From Aplidium turbinatum (Eukaryota > Chordata > Ascidiacea > Aplousobranchia > Polyclinidae): 64,000 bases of DNA. This document shows positions 11,824 through 22,135 of this stretch, piece after piece. The stretch is from NCBI GenBank assembly GCA_918807975.1, contig OU964918.1:36564477-36628476 (forward strand), in the 5' to 3' direction. Both the position numbers and the translations under genes were made by a program. Each line of letters begins with the position of its first letter. The first letter of the stretch is position 1. The notes under the pieces are model-generated. The model was given only the letters and a program-made list of their open reading frames with translations. It did no database searches and was not told the DNA's origin.

Positions 11824-13052
11824 CAGTGGTTCTTAACCTTTTAACAGTGGGGGACCGGCAAAATTTTTAAAAATGTTCACGAACCGGCAACCAAAGATCG
11901 TAGTGAATAGAATGAATATTTGTAACGTTTTGTTAACCAAAGTTGTCGTTTCGCACCATAATGCAAGGTTTTAGCATATGATTTGTATTCAGGAGGAAAA
12001 TTAGAATAAAACGGCAATCAAATCAACTCAAACAGAAAAATGTCAATCCATTTCCATACAAAATCAATATCAGTGGGAAATTTGCTACTGTTACGCTGCC
12101 AGTAGCTTATGTAAGGAAAACGAGATATCAAAGAAGTTTCTAAAACACGTAGCTCTATTTCGGCATCCAGGCGATTTCTTTGCTTTGTAAAAGCCAGACA
12201 TGAAAAAGAACTGTCGTTTCTAAATAGCTGGTTGAAACAATTACCATCAAATCGATGGTTTTGAAAGTTAGGCACGAATTCGTTTGCAAGAGATAACCAG
12301 AAGTGTGACGATGATGTTTTTCGAATCTGGACTGCAAAGTAGAAGCATAAAATATTGTAATTCAATCAGACTTTCTTTTTCATGAAGATTAAGGTCGCAT
12401 GTGTTGACATCATCGATGCATGGATTGTTTATTCAAAAGTTTCCATGTCGAGGATCTTCATGTTACGCAAAATGAATCGTTAAAATTGTTAGCCAACTCT
12501 TTCAATTGTTGACTCACAACTCTTAGCACCTCTTTTTAGTTTTTTCACCACTCCATTTCACAAGCATTTTCCACAGCAAATCGGCTTGTCTTCATTCCAT
12601 TCTTTGAAAAACAAGATCTTTGCTTTCTCAAACTCCGGTGCTGGCAAATTCCATTGCAAGCCTGACTTTATCCCGGAACTTCAAACTTATCTAATTCCAA
12701 ATTTTCGTCTCCAACGACTTTGAGATTTTTCAAAATCAAGGACAAAATTCCCCATTTGTTTATGTATTTCTGTGTTGCAAAACTTTTTGAAAACTATTAT
12801 GCAATTTGTCACAAAAACATTATCAACGGCACAGAATTAGGTCATCAAAAAGTTCACCTTTATTATCAAACAATTTTACGTGGAGATATGTCAGTTTTAC
12901 AGCTGTGCATGTTTCACAGTGCGATCACAATTTTACAATATGCTAATGACTCCACATTAAAACAAGCTTTGCAAAAAGTAAGATCTTTTGCGGACAGGCA
13001 AAAAATTACACGGACCGGCACCGGTCCGAGGACCGGCGGTTAAGAACCACTG
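11824..13052 (-). mobile_element. hAT element, 1.23 kb, with transposase remnant
   Basis: CAGTGGTTCTTAACC and its inverse GGTTAAGAACCACTG bound the element. AGCTAAAG is duplicated exactly at 11816-11823 and 13053-13060. Inside, the minus strand at 12018-12365 retains a hAT C-terminal-like segment (FSCLAFTKQRNRLDAEIELR). It is non-autonomous. Confidence 0.9.
12018..12365 (-). pseudogene. hAT transposase C-terminal remnant
   Basis: A 115-codon frame. The stretch SSFSCLAFTKQRNRLDAEIE matches in layout the SSFSALLHMKTKERNRMDVE block of the hAT fragment at 43847-44182, preceded by a SHFWLSLANEF segment. It is short and diverged, with no catalytic domain. Confidence 0.6.
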
Positions 13053-13060
13053 AGCTAAAG

Positions 13061-13472
13061 AACCAACCCGAGCGAAATCAACTCTGTAACTAACCTAGTA
13101 TGAAGTGAACCGTTGCAGGCCAAATTATAAAACCTTCGTGAATTATGTGTATCCAATTTCAAGTCGGCAGGTAGCCTACCTATCATCTCATTTTCAGACT
13201 AATTGGATGAATTCCAGGGGCGCGGGAATTATAGGGGTGTTCAAGGGGCTGTAGCCCCCCTAGAGATAATTCAGCCCCTGGAATTTTTTTTATAATTGCT
13301 TTAGACCCCTAGAAAATTCTGACAATTTAAGGTAGGCTACATAGGCTAACATATTTTCAGAAAATTATTCGAACAATAATTTCTACGATGAATCGAGTTC
13401 CTGTTACGTGTGGTCGCGCTAATCATTCGCAATGAAGAGTCGTCAATCACAGGGAGCTATAGCCTACCTCGC
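13061..13472. other. Short gap between two hAT elements
   Basis: It contains GGGGCTGTAGCCCCCC, a small palindrome near 13250, and a cluster of TAGGCTA words. No gene. Confidence 0.4.
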
Positions 13473-13480
13473 AATAGGGC

Positions 13481-15166
13481 CAGTGGCGGATTTAGGGCAA
13501 AATTTTAGGGGGCGCCAAAGAAGTATGGAACAACCTCGCCGCAAATGGCTTGGGAAAATATTTTGCGTTTTTATCAATAAAATTGCCTATCTAAGTCTGG
13601 TAGGCTACCAGTCATTCCCACATCACAAATCAACACCACAAGTGACAATCAGTTGTAAAGTTGAGCCAATGCCATAATGCCGCTCGTGGCAATTAAAAGC
13701 AATAACGAAGTGTGGTCACAGCGGTAAACCATAATCTCTTCGTGGGAAAATTGTAACATAAAATTCCCGGATCCGTTCGTCTGTATGTAATGACCGAAAA
13801 GAAACACTCTTTTGAAACGTCTATTCAAAAAGTGTATTCCTGTAAAATTAGCCCGCGGCTATCGAAAATGGGATGCAACGCGATACACCATTAAAAACCT
13901 GTCACTACAATCCAAACTACTTAGATAAAGACGGAACTTTCGTCCAGCTAGCAAGCACTAAGCAAACAAATAAATATGCGACCAACTTTCAAGCAACCAT
14001 TTCACGAATGACTAGAATACATTGCTATATCTCAAACTCACGTATTCAGTTACTGTGACGTCATAGTGAAACATTGTGAAGTAATTCTCAACAGGTGTGA
14101 TACAAGTCTTACGAACGATGGTGCAATCTTGGCTCATTTTTAGGAAAATTTCCATGACGTAATACGCTAAGATTCAGTAGACCTGAACGGTTTTATACGA
14201 CGTTTGATTTGGTGAACCATTGTCGGGAACAACGTGAAATGATAATTTAGGTATTTTCCACTAAAACTTTAGGCTATAGGCTACTACAGTGATTGCTCCA
14301 AGTGAATGAAAAGGGGTAACTACCAAAATCCATTTCAATAAATCACCAACCCAGAGTGCCTGAAGCTCACTGGTGCATAGCCCAAAAAATGCATTATAAA
14401 AAACATTCAAAGGGTGAGGCCTAGGTGTACTTAATACAAGTGAGTGAGTGGTAGGCTACTCTGTTAAGACATTGTGAATAAAAAATAATTCAAATATGAA
14501 CAAAGCGCTTGCAGCAATAAGAGTCTACTATTTCTATTTTGTAGAATATGCGAAATCGGGCCTATGCCCTATCAGCAAAACAAAATATTCTGAACTGACA
14601 ATGATGCAATTGAGCAAAAGAACAATACGATTAAACTACTCATGCTGATAATGTTGCAAAAACGTCTCAATACGTAATTGTAATTTGTAACAACGCATAA
14701 AAATGACATTAGATTTCCTCAGACAAGTAATTCGATCACAAACATGTTTTGAATAAAATACGTAATAAATTTAGCAGAGATGTGTTCAAGATCAGATCCA
14801 GCTTTAGGTACTGTCCAAATGGTTGATGTATGGCATTCCATCCTATCTGCCTAAACTGCCATAAAATCTGGATTTCTACCATGCATTATATTATTTAAAC
14901 TTGAGTTAAAAAAAGTTTCTTTATTAGTTATTAATATTTTATATAATGTCCATTGTCTCTTGTGCCGTTAACAGCGGTTATTAGCGGTTAGTAGCCTAGG
15001 TCTACTTGCCGAGACAAAACATCACGCATTGTTTTACGTTAGTAAAATGGAAATTTACAAGTTAAAGTATAGCATAAAAAGGAAATTTGCATGCAGACAT
15101 AAAAAAATAAATTAGAATTTTAGGGGGTGCCACGGCGCCCCGGCACCATAGGTAAATCCGCCCCTG
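13481..15166. mobile_element. hAT-type element, 1.69 kb, exact 8-bp target duplication
   Basis: CAGTGGCGGATTTAGGG at the left and GGTAAATCCGCCCCTG at the right are inverted ends, with GGGGGCGCC / GGCGCCCCGG just inside. AATAGGGC is duplicated at 13473-13480 and 15167-15174. I recognise no transposase. The only open frames are below about 80 codons. Confidence 0.85.
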
Positions 15167-15174
15167 AATAGGGC

Positions 15175-15828
15175 CATAGCTCATAGGGGTACTATCCACC
15201 CTCCCTACTAACACGGCGGTTCATCGTTTATTAATACGGCGATCCATCGTCCACGTGCAAAGATATTCGACTTAGGCTGAGCTACCTTAAGGAGCGAAAT
15301 TGAACCAAGAAAACTACCGAAATGATATTCTTGAGGCTTCATTGTTGCCTTGGTCAAAGAAACACTTCAAAAAACGTAATTGGTCATTCCAACAAGATTC
15401 TTCCTCTTGACATGGAGCTAAGAGAACGCAAAACTGGCTTTCAGCTAATGCGTCGTTCTTCATTTCTAAAGAAGAATGGCATCCTGCATCCATAGACCTG
15501 AACCCCTAGACTTTGGCGTCTGGTCTTACCTGGAGAGAGCAGGGTTTCGACTAAACACCACCAAAGTTTAAAAGCGCTGAAGGCTAATCTGAAAAAAGAA
15601 TAAGTCAAAATACCCTCAATACCTCGTGACTCTTGCAGGTCCTTTTCGAAGCGTCTCCGACTTTTTATTGATGCAAATGGGGGACACATTGTGTAAAACT
15701 CGTTTTTCCTAAATATTTATTAATTTGACAATAATATTATATGTACAAAGATGTACTCAAAAATTGTCTACCATTTGTTAAATACAGTTGTTTGAAGTTA
15801 TAACGTTAATTATTGATGACCCTGTAAC
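15175..15828. other. Unassigned sequence
   Basis: The minus frame 15441-15689 has no recognisable motif. Text such as CCTAGACTTTGGCGTCTGGTC hints at a decayed transposon but is not enough to call. Confidence 0.3.
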
Positions 15829-15836
15829 CTATAGCT

Positions 15837-16620
15837 CAGTGGTTCTCAACGGGGGCGGTACCGCCCCCCAGGGGGCGTTTTGATTTTGCAGGGGGGCGGT
15901 ATGATTACCTCGGCTTAAGGGGGGCGGTATGATTACCTCGGCTTAAGGGGGGCATTTTCATTATTAGGGAGCATTCTGGTTTAACCCATCTACCGCCCAG
16001 CGTAACGATTTCGTCAAACAGCTCGTATCTTGGTGGTAGCATTTCCTACCTCATACCTGGTGGAAAAGGGATTCAGCTGTGTTGTTCTGCTACATACCAA
16101 ACAGCGAAACCCCTTGACATATCCACAAGAGGTGATCTTCGAACGTTTCTCACTGGCTTTACACCGGATGTGAAGAAACTGGCACTTTCTCACCAAGCCC
16201 AAGGTTCACTCTGACTACCAGTAGGCCTATACTGTTTTCATGCTCGCAAATATATATTTGCTTTTCATCAAATATAATTACTAGTCTCTAAAACTCTTAC
16301 AGCCTGTTTCACCCTAACAGGGGGATCATCAGAAGGTCCTTATTCTAATAGAAATATAATTCTATTTGAATAAGGACCTTCTGATGATCCACCTTTTAAG
16401 GTAAAATAGGCTGTAAGGGTTTTAGAGACTGGTAACGAGCCTATATTTGATGTATTTTGCTCTGCTTGGCTTTTTGCTTGGCATCGAGCACTTTTTGTAG
16501 TATTAATAGTGTTTATTGTTTTATATTCGCTTTTCGTAATTAATCGTTTTTGTTCGGGAGCGGTAAAATTTTGCCGGTCCATGAAGGGGGCGTTGGGCCA
16601 AAAAAGGTTGAGAAACACTG
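15837..16620. mobile_element. hAT-type MITE, 784 bp, with an internal palindrome
   Basis: CAGTGGTTCTCAACGGGGGC and GGTTGAGAAACACTG are the ends, and CTATAGCT is duplicated at 15829-15836 and 16621-16628. A 27-bp GGGGGGCGGTATGATTACC-type unit is tandemly duplicated at about 15892-15950. The interior 16250-16450 is a separate palindrome. Confidence 0.85.
16250..16450. repeat. Palindrome with two outward hammerhead-like ends, nested in a hAT MITE
   Basis: Arms 16250-16341 and 16354-16450 are inverted copies around GAAATATAATTC. Each reads outward as AAGGACCTTCTGATGATCC, a short CCC/GGG-type stem, GAAAC (left arm) and AGGCTGTAAG, then TTTTAGAGACT. This is the same head-to-head plan, with a CTGATGA...GAAA core, as the Penelope palindrome at 26369-27623. 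A diverged single copy lies at 45671-45760 and another near 25690-25740. Confidence 0.5.
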
Positions 16621-16628
16621 CTATAGCT

Positions 16629-17570
16629 GATACATGTGTGAAGAAAGTTTTGAAGATTTCCGGAAGTTTGTTATTATAAAATTTGAACATAAATTTTCTT
16701 ATATTTCATGGTTTATAGCAATTTTTATAGTAGTGCAATTCACATTTAGTATATCATTATTTTGGTAGAGTGGCAGTAATTTTGTTTTCATTTGAAATGC
16801 TCCTGTAACAATTTTAATTATCTTGTTTTGTATGACTTGGATTCTATTCAAGTATTTTGTGGGTCCGCACCCCCAGTTAATGATTCCATATTGTAGGTAC
16901 GAGTGTAGGCCTACTGTGCTATAATAAACATTGGAACTTGCAATAAGTTTGTATTCAAAAAGTGGCTGAGTATAATGTTAATTTTTAAAGCAATTCTACA
17001 TTGCACCTTCAAGCTCTTTGAATGCTACCCTTAGGTCAGTGGTTACGTGTCAGCCTCAAGATCAAGCGGCGTCGGTTCGGTTTTCGGAGTGTGCGCTTGA
17101 GCAACACATTTTAAGGCTTTGTCCAGTCCGAGGATAAATATTTAAAACCAACCATTCGCGTGATGTTACTTTATTACGTTATTACTTAGACCTATTGTTT
17201 TTCTGTTGTTGTTGCTTGTTTTGTTTTTCTCTCTGCAGTTGTAACGACCGCTCACTATAACTTCAGCATCCTAATAAGTTGTCTTTTATTGTTTTTATTT
17301 TATGGGAGTGACTGTTCTTGTCCATTGCATTGTAACTTTTAATTCCTAACAATGAAGTAGGCTTGATGGCTGTGCAAAGTAAAAACATTAATTTTCAAAC
17401 ACTGTTTTAGCGATAAATATTTTAAATCTTTTGGTTTTGCCCTTTTGGTGGTGCCAATTTCGTGTGTTTACTTTATCGTTCTTTTCATTTTCTCGCCAGC
17501 GATTAAAAATAAATTGAATTGTCCCTTGATCAGCAAATAGGGTAATTTTAAGCACATGACCATAATAAAA
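16629..17570. other. Unassigned sequence around a SINE B remnant
   Basis: Apart from 17040-17155 nothing is identified. CAAGTATTTTGTGGGTCCGC near 16850 may be LINE-like, but I could not read a protein. Confidence 0.35.
17040..17155 (+). repeat. SINE B, internally deleted copy
   Basis: GATCAAGCGGCGTCGGTTCG with GTGTGCGCTTGAGCAACAC, joined directly to the 3' block AGTCCGAGGATAAATATT and an AACC tail. The middle of the SINE is missing. Confidence 0.7.
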
Positions 17571-17572
17571 TA

Positions 17573-17947
17573 CAGTGGAGTTCAGATAATTGGGAACGTT
17601 CAAATATTACGTAACGCCTTCGAGGGGGAGGGGGGGGGGTTTATGCAAAGCGTTACGTTAGCGTCACATTGGGGGGGGAGGGGGTTCAAGCAAAACGTTA
17701 CGTAACGCTTTCGAGTACGGAATAGTAGTTTTTTGTGCTGAATTCGTACTGAAAAAGCGTTACATGGGGGAGGGGGGATTGAAAAAAGCGTTACGTTGGC
17801 GTTACATGGGGGAGGGGGGGGTCAAAAATTCGGAAAAAAAGCGTTACGTAATATTTGAACGTTCCCTATGGTGACATATCGCTATAATTAGTGACACTTT
17901 TTCGAAGGTCCCTTCAGGTGTCACCATTAGCGAGTTTTACCCAACTG
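17573..17947. mobile_element. Tigger/pogo-like MITE split by a G-rich palindromic MITE
   Basis: CAGTGGAGTTCAGATAATT and the inverse of CAGTTGGGTAAAACTCGC are the ends, each next to TA (17571-17572, 17948-17949), as in Tc1/mariner-pogo insertions. The part right of 17867 (GTGACACTTTTTCGAAGG, GGTGTCACC) resembles 63881-63972. The stretch 17591-17866 is a separate later insertion. Confidence 0.55.
17591..17866. mobile_element. G-rich palindromic MITE, 276 bp
   Basis: GGGAACGTTCAAATATTACG and its inverse are the ends, extended by TAACGC. Four inner GCGTTAC/GTAACGC motifs alternate with runs of 6-10 G. All G runs are on the plus strand, so the unit is palindromic at its ends but strand-asymmetric inside. 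Confidence 0.7.
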
Positions 17948-18159
17948 TAGACTACGTAGCCAATGACAATCATCAGTATATTTCATTTTGAAGTTGAGTT
18001 CTTGAGACGAAATCAACCTTTGAACCAATTTGATTTTACTGGGCTAGTCAAATTTACAAATCTATTAAATTATTACCACAGCTGTTTAGCAGTGCAAAAA
18101 AAGTTTAAAGTTACAAATAAATTAAACCAATGGACTAATAGTAGCTTAGCTAAATAGTG

Positions 18160-18250
18160 TTTATTCGCCGTTGGTTTGACCCTACCTGGAATCGACCTCA
18201 GATCTACCAGCACCAGAGCCGAAACCACTCGGCCACTGAGCTGGTTCCCC
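18160..18250 (-). repeat. SINE D head (tRNA-like)
   Basis: On the minus strand GGAACCAGCTCAGTGGCCGA, GTGGTTTCGGCTCTGG and GGTCGATTCC give boxes A and B of a tRNA-derived SINE. A diverged copy of the same head is on the plus strand at 54143-54201. Confidence 0.6.
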
Positions 18251-18259
18251 TTTAACATG

Positions 18260-21200
18260 AAACATTATGGGATCAACAAGGCAGCACAAATATCCTGTTT
18301 CATTCCATCCACCAGCGGATTAAATATAGGCTTCCAGCTTTTTTATGGCCCATAGGCTACAATTTATCGTAAACTTGCTAACAAAATTGAAACTGTTCAA
18401 TGCACAAGCCAAAGACTTCGCAACGCTGTAGTAGACCTATAGGCTGCAGTATACCTCCTGACGGCTGTTCGACATGAATAGTTTAAAAACATCACGAGCC
18501 ACGGACTACTTGTGGAATATGAAGCACCCGAATAAAATAATGGAGCCTAAACCGAACTTTGCTAAAGCACGGTAGGGCTACATATCGGCCTATCACCATT
18601 CAATTACTACTGCATGTTGCTCTGCTGTGCCGCCGTGTGCTCTCTTTTCACGATTGGCCTACTTTAATTCTCTACGCACAACAACTAAAAATGTTTCTCA
18701 GCAGTGGAGTGCAGCAACAATTGACAGCAATAAACAAGTGTTTCGTCCATTCGGTTGGGCTCATCAGTATCGCGCCACTAGTTCACGCTAAATAGTGTCC
18801 TCAACCGTTGCTTTTACCAGCCAATTGGGTTATGACTTTATGGAAAGAAAACAACCAAACAAGCTGTCGCCAAGGATGAGCAGCGAGCACCGTTCAGAAT
18901 AAGAGCGATCTGTTTTTGGGAAAGTCGTGATGGCTAGCGCTAAGGCCACACCGATGGGGTATGGTTAATGAAACGCAATGCTTGCTGTTCTATAGTGTCA
19001 ACCTTGTGCTGACGCCAGGAAGATCGCTCCTTTCAAACAACTAAAAAGTTGTCAATCAGAGTTGACTTGAGCCTTTCGCAAATACTGTACCAGTTCAATG
19101 TAATAATTAGGCTTAGGCTACCAGCCTCAAATCAAAAATTGTTGTTAACGTCTGCAAACGTTAACTCAATGTAAAAATGACAGATTCTTTTGGGTGTCAT
19201 ATTCGACAGGCTAGCAGGGGTTGGGTACCTTTATAAGTAAAAAAGTCACGAAAGTTACATTTTTGGAACTGTATTTTCGTGAAAGCCATATAATGCTTTA
19301 ACACTTAAAACAACTAACATGTAGTGGCAGCTGGTGAGTTGTAAAAGTGGGTCCGCGTGTTCGCTGAAGACGAGAAAAACAGCGGGAGGTTGGGGTTTCC
19401 TCCACAAAACTTGAAAAATTACATTTAATTCGGTGCATTCTGAGCGTATTTTCAGCTCTAAATTGTAATGAAAAGTTAAAGTAAAAATTTCTGCGAGTCA
19501 GATGCTATCACCAAAAGAGCCATCGGTTTGAGTCCCTCCCTGTCAAAGCTACTTACTATAGGCCTAACTTAGATATCTTTTTCTAACCTCAGCAGCCGAA
19601 TTCATTTCATTACGGAAAAAAAATTTTGATTCATTTATAGAACGCAAAACCGAATAAAACACAATGGCTACTCCATAGCCTACATGCCCCGGCGTTTAGA
19701 CGGGTCATTGTCTCTGCCGAGCTACATGAGCCATGAGTAGCCTAAGTGAAAAGGTTCCCTTGTTAACACGAAAAAATTGCAAAAAAAACACATTCTTTAG
19801 CTTTATGCACAGAAGTTATGCTAATAGTAAACAGATTTCGATTCATGGCTCCAAAAAAATAAATGAATATAAACTCCTCTATCAGCAACACTGGAGCACA
19901 GCAAGATTCTTCTTTAATAGAAATAGCAAGCAAAGCAACAAACGTTTTAACCAACAACAGTAATACTAAATTTCAACGCAACTTTCAAGAGTAGGCTAAG
20001 ACTGGGTAATAAACGCAACAAAATATAAATCTTTTTAAATAACAAAATAGAAACAAATTGCGAGCGACACAGTTAGGACAACAATAGTTTGCTACCGACA
20101 TGAAACCTGCATTTGCGCTATTGAGTAGGCTACCACCTGTAGAAGTCTTTCATCATCTTTCTGCATTTTTTCAGCATTCAGCACAAACTCAAATAGCTTA
20201 AAATAGTAGGCTATTCCCTCCAACATTACCGCATTGTCTAATGATTTCGGTACGGCAGTAAGAAAAATCTGAAAAACTGGAAGGCATTTTCGTACCTAAC
20301 TTTCCTTTAACATGTCCGCATGAGCAGCATGTTTGAACTGAAATAAATTATTTTGCATAATAAAGATATGGCAGTAGCAGCAACAATGTAATACAATACA
20401 GTAAGTGGATTTTGGCAAGCAGCACCTTGAGAAAAACATGCAATGAAATAATAGAAATGAAGAATGAAATTGCTCAAACGTCGAAAAAATCAAGTGAATT
20501 GATCAAACATACAATTTCAGTACCATACCATTATAAACACTGAAGATATTTTAGCTCGTGTAGGAAGATTTATTGTTGAAAAACAATTAAACAGGACATG
20601 CATGTAAGCTGAACCTGTTCAAATATTGCATGACACCATTCTCCTCGCTTTTTCTCTCTCCAAATACGACATTTATTGCCAACTTACAGTACGAGTATGA
20701 CTGCTACCCAAAAACGTCATATGACATTAAAACAGCGATGGAAGTTTTGACAGCCTAGCCATGAAGAAAAAACATCGAGATGTGCTTCATGAACAAAAAA
20801 ATATCGAATTTAAGAACAATTAGGGTGTTTTTTTCTTCAAAATCTACCCTACAACTTAGAAACAGAACCGATAACACAAACGTAGTTGTGGTATGAGACT
20901 TACAAAGACAATAAATTGAAAGCGATGTGTTGATGGAAGTGTCGAAATGTCGCCTGACGAACGTTCATATCTCACTCATCGTTGAAACAAAAGCATTAGC
21001 CTCACACCATTGATTAAAAAAATATATAACTTGTCCGGCAGAACGACGCTAAAGGAATTGAAAACATTCGGGAACAAACTTAAGCTTGCTTTGACCCAGA
21101 AGTCAAGAAAATCTGGTATAGATAATTTCATTTAAGGTTGGCAATGTACCAGGGTTTTTGAGACACAAGTCTTCTTCAAGATTGCGAGCTTGGGTGCAGC

Positions 21201-22010
21201 CAGTTTGAAGAGAGAAAAGAAATAATTATGTTGAAATAAAAATGTGTCTAAAAATAACTTTGCATGTGATGGGAAGATAAATTCAAGCTCTCGTATCACG
21301 AACATTGCTTCAACATCGCCCAACGTTGCATTTGTTGAAGCTTATAAACTTGCAAACGGGTAATGGTCGAACCCACTTGCAGATTTTCAAAGTTCATTTT
21401 TATCTGAAATAAATTACAATAAATCAACAAAAAGTTTCACTTTATTTTAATTCATAAAAATAGAAAGACTGGAAGCTGCAAGTGTTTAGTCAGCTTATAT
21501 CTTTGTATATTTTGAGATGCAATCGAGTAAGGCTTAAGCTTGTGGCATTACTTGAATTTATGATACTTGAACCCACTGATACGATGTTGATTTTACATTC
21601 AATATTGATACTTAATTGTCGTCGCACGAATTTTACAATCGATGTCTTTCTGTGGTAAGTTGAAAATTGACGAAATGCTTTATTGTTACAAAGAAAGTCC
21701 AACACGCGTCAATTGTATGTTGCTAAATAATTTGCAAACATAGTACAAACATTTAAGTTACTATAGTTTAAATATGCAAGCCATCCCAGACAGCACATTT
21801 TTAGTCAATTTCAAGTCATTTTTACATTGATTCAACGTCTGCAGACGTTTTCTTGGTTGGATAACGCATTTAGACAAACTCAACAAGCAAATTCCTTTCT
21901 TGTACAAACTATTAACCTTTCGTTTGCAGACGTTAAATTAATATAAAAATAACTGATGTAACATTAAAGTCCTTTCATACGGGTCATATTGAAATGATCT
22001 CGTTACCTTT
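18260..22010. other. Mostly unassigned region downstream of the split gene
   Basis: It holds a hAT-related fragment (19330-19480), CCCAGACAGC-type MITE remnants (19139-19190, 21786-21960) and many TAGGCTA words. I see no coding frame above 80 codons and no RNA gene. The 3' UTR of the split gene may extend into its right end. Confidence 0.4.
19330..19480 (+). repeat. Fragment related to the left part of the 56064-62712 element
   Basis: GTGTTCGCTGAAGACGAGAA, TTGAAAAATTACATTTAATT and GGTGCATTCTGAGCG align with 56180-56290 (GTGTTCGCCGAAGG, TTGAAAAATTACTTTTAG, GGTGCACTATGAGAGC). Confidence 0.5.
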
Positions 22011-22014
22011 CGGT

Positions 22015-22135
22015 TTAAAACACAGGATCCACCTTGTAATCTACCCAGGAGAAGGTGAAATAACAACATAACAGCAAAGTCAAAAGGAGGTAGGACGTCC
22101 GGCTCAGGTTAGGGAAGGACGTGTGGACTTTATAA
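22015..22135 (-). CDS. Candidate terminal exon with a membrane-spanning tail
   Basis: After a good acceptor (pyrimidine-rich tract then CAG, at 22136-22137 on the plus strand) one phase-2 frame runs 40 codons to a TAA at 22015-22017. It joins exon 23 (22527-22472, phase 2) directly. The peptide has a polar start, then the hydrophobic run SYLLLTLLLCCYFTFSW, and ends VDYKVDPVF. Such a tail would anchor the protein in a membrane with the coiled coil facing the cytosol. Its splice acceptor looks better than that of the alternative exon at 22168-22288. Confidence 0.6.

Noticed and set aside
18073-18258. Minus-strand tRNA gene with SGRVVSALVL-type overlap
   Set aside because: Boxes A and B are present but the stems are not those of a whole tRNA. 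It is the head of a tRNA-derived SINE.
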